DNA of 6,952 nucleotides from Pedobacter sp. UBA1654 (GTDB lineage: Bacteria > Bacteroidota > Bacteroidia > Sphingobacteriales > Sphingobacteriaceae). Of this stretch, positions 6,631-6,952 are shown piece after piece. The notes under the pieces are model-generated. The model ran no database searches and was not told the DNA's origin. It saw nothing but the letters and a program-made list of their open reading frames with translations. A program made the translations under genes and the position numbers. The stretch is taken from contig DCLG01000021.1 in assembly GCA_002320935.1 (NCBI GenBank), positions 24,551 to 31,502 on the forward strand. The letters are read 5' to 3'. Position 1 is the stretch's first letter; the number at the start of each line of letters is the position of its first letter.

Positions 6631-6952
6631 TTAGGTTTTGAAGACTTCTACAAACAATCGGATCGCGAAGATGATAATCACAGCACCTGCCAGGCGGTTT
6701 AAGTTCTGTATGGATCGCTCTTTGATCTTGTAGCGAAGTTTAGCAGCATAAAAAGTCTTTACAGCATCAACAGTAAGCTGGGTGGCCATGGCTACAACAA
6801 AAAAGGCAATCTTCTCGGCGGTTTCAAAATGCAGTTGTACGGAAACAATTCCACCAACCATGATCCAGAACATTAGCGTGGTAGGAGAGAGCAGGCACAT
6901 TAGAAAACCTTTCAGGATGTAACCACTCCGTCTGATGTTCTCGGTAGATTTT
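6631..6952 (-). CDS. LysE/RhtB family transporter, C-terminal part (5' partial)
   Basis: Inner-membrane exporter of the LysE/RhtB superfamily, whose members export amino acids and related small molecules; the substrate here is unknown. On the minus strand the frame is open from the right edge, giving about 107 visible residues, roughly the C-terminal half of a protein of about 200-220. The ATG at 6900 is probably internal, because in-frame family-like sequence (SGYILKGFL) precedes it. Features are KGFLMCLLSPTTLMFWIMVG, matching the conserved G-F-L-x-x-L-x-(N/S)-P-x-x-x-x-F-W segment at the start of a membrane helix. A second hydrophobic segment (KIAFFVVAMATQLTVDAVKT) and a terminal one (LAGAVIIIFAIRLFVEVF) after the LNRLAG motif complete the typical ending. 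It converges on the PurF-like gene across an 83-base gap, with no sign of a functional link. Its start and promoter lie outside the window. Confidence 0.85.
   Translation of the reverse strand, partial: KSTENIRRSGYILKGFLMCLLSPTTLMFWIMVGGIVSVQLHFETAEKIAFFVVAMATQLTVDAVKTFYAAKLRYKIKERSIQNLNRLAGAVIIIFAIRLFVEVFKT

Overview
The window reads as ordinary chromosome of a Bacteroidota bacterium, most likely Sphingobacteriaceae (Pedobacter-like). The grounds are the gene order bamA - ompH - ompH - murI, protein sequences typical of that phylum, moderately AT-rich DNA, start codons mostly without Shine-Dalgarno sequences, and a Bacteroidota-type -7 promoter box (TAnnTTTG). The genus is inferred; the phylum is well supported.

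Layout. Positions 2-2473 (+) hold a BamA/Omp85 outer-membrane assembly protein whose N-terminus lies upstream of the window. Six bases later comes a first OmpH/Skp-like periplasmic chaperone (2480-3010), then after 37 bases a second, divergent one (3048-3629). A strong intrinsic terminator (3652-3687) ends this envelope-biogenesis unit. It sits almost on the start codon of murI, glutamate racemase (3694-4515). A 130-base spacer with a candidate promoter (-7 box at 4620-4627) leads to a 633-residue PurF-like class II glutamine amidotransferase/phosphoribosyltransferase (4646-6547). A second hairpin terminator (6568-6596) follows. A LysE/RhtB-family exporter (6631-6952, minus strand) converges on it and runs off the right edge.

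How they work together. BamA inserts beta-barrel proteins into the outer membrane, and the OmpH/Skp proteins are expected to escort unfolded clients across the periplasm to it. MurI supplies D-glutamate for peptidoglycan, so the first four genes form a cell-envelope neighbourhood. The PurF-like gene appears to be a separate transcription unit, and the exporter is unrelated.

I see no mobile element, CRISPR array, tRNA, rRNA or phage gene, and no clear candidate for a wholly new system. The points most worth following up are the PurF-like enzyme, which is long and departs from classical PurF at the glutaminase oxyanion position and the PRPP flexible loop, and the terminator packed against the murI start codon. 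No non-coding stretch exceeds 300 bases.
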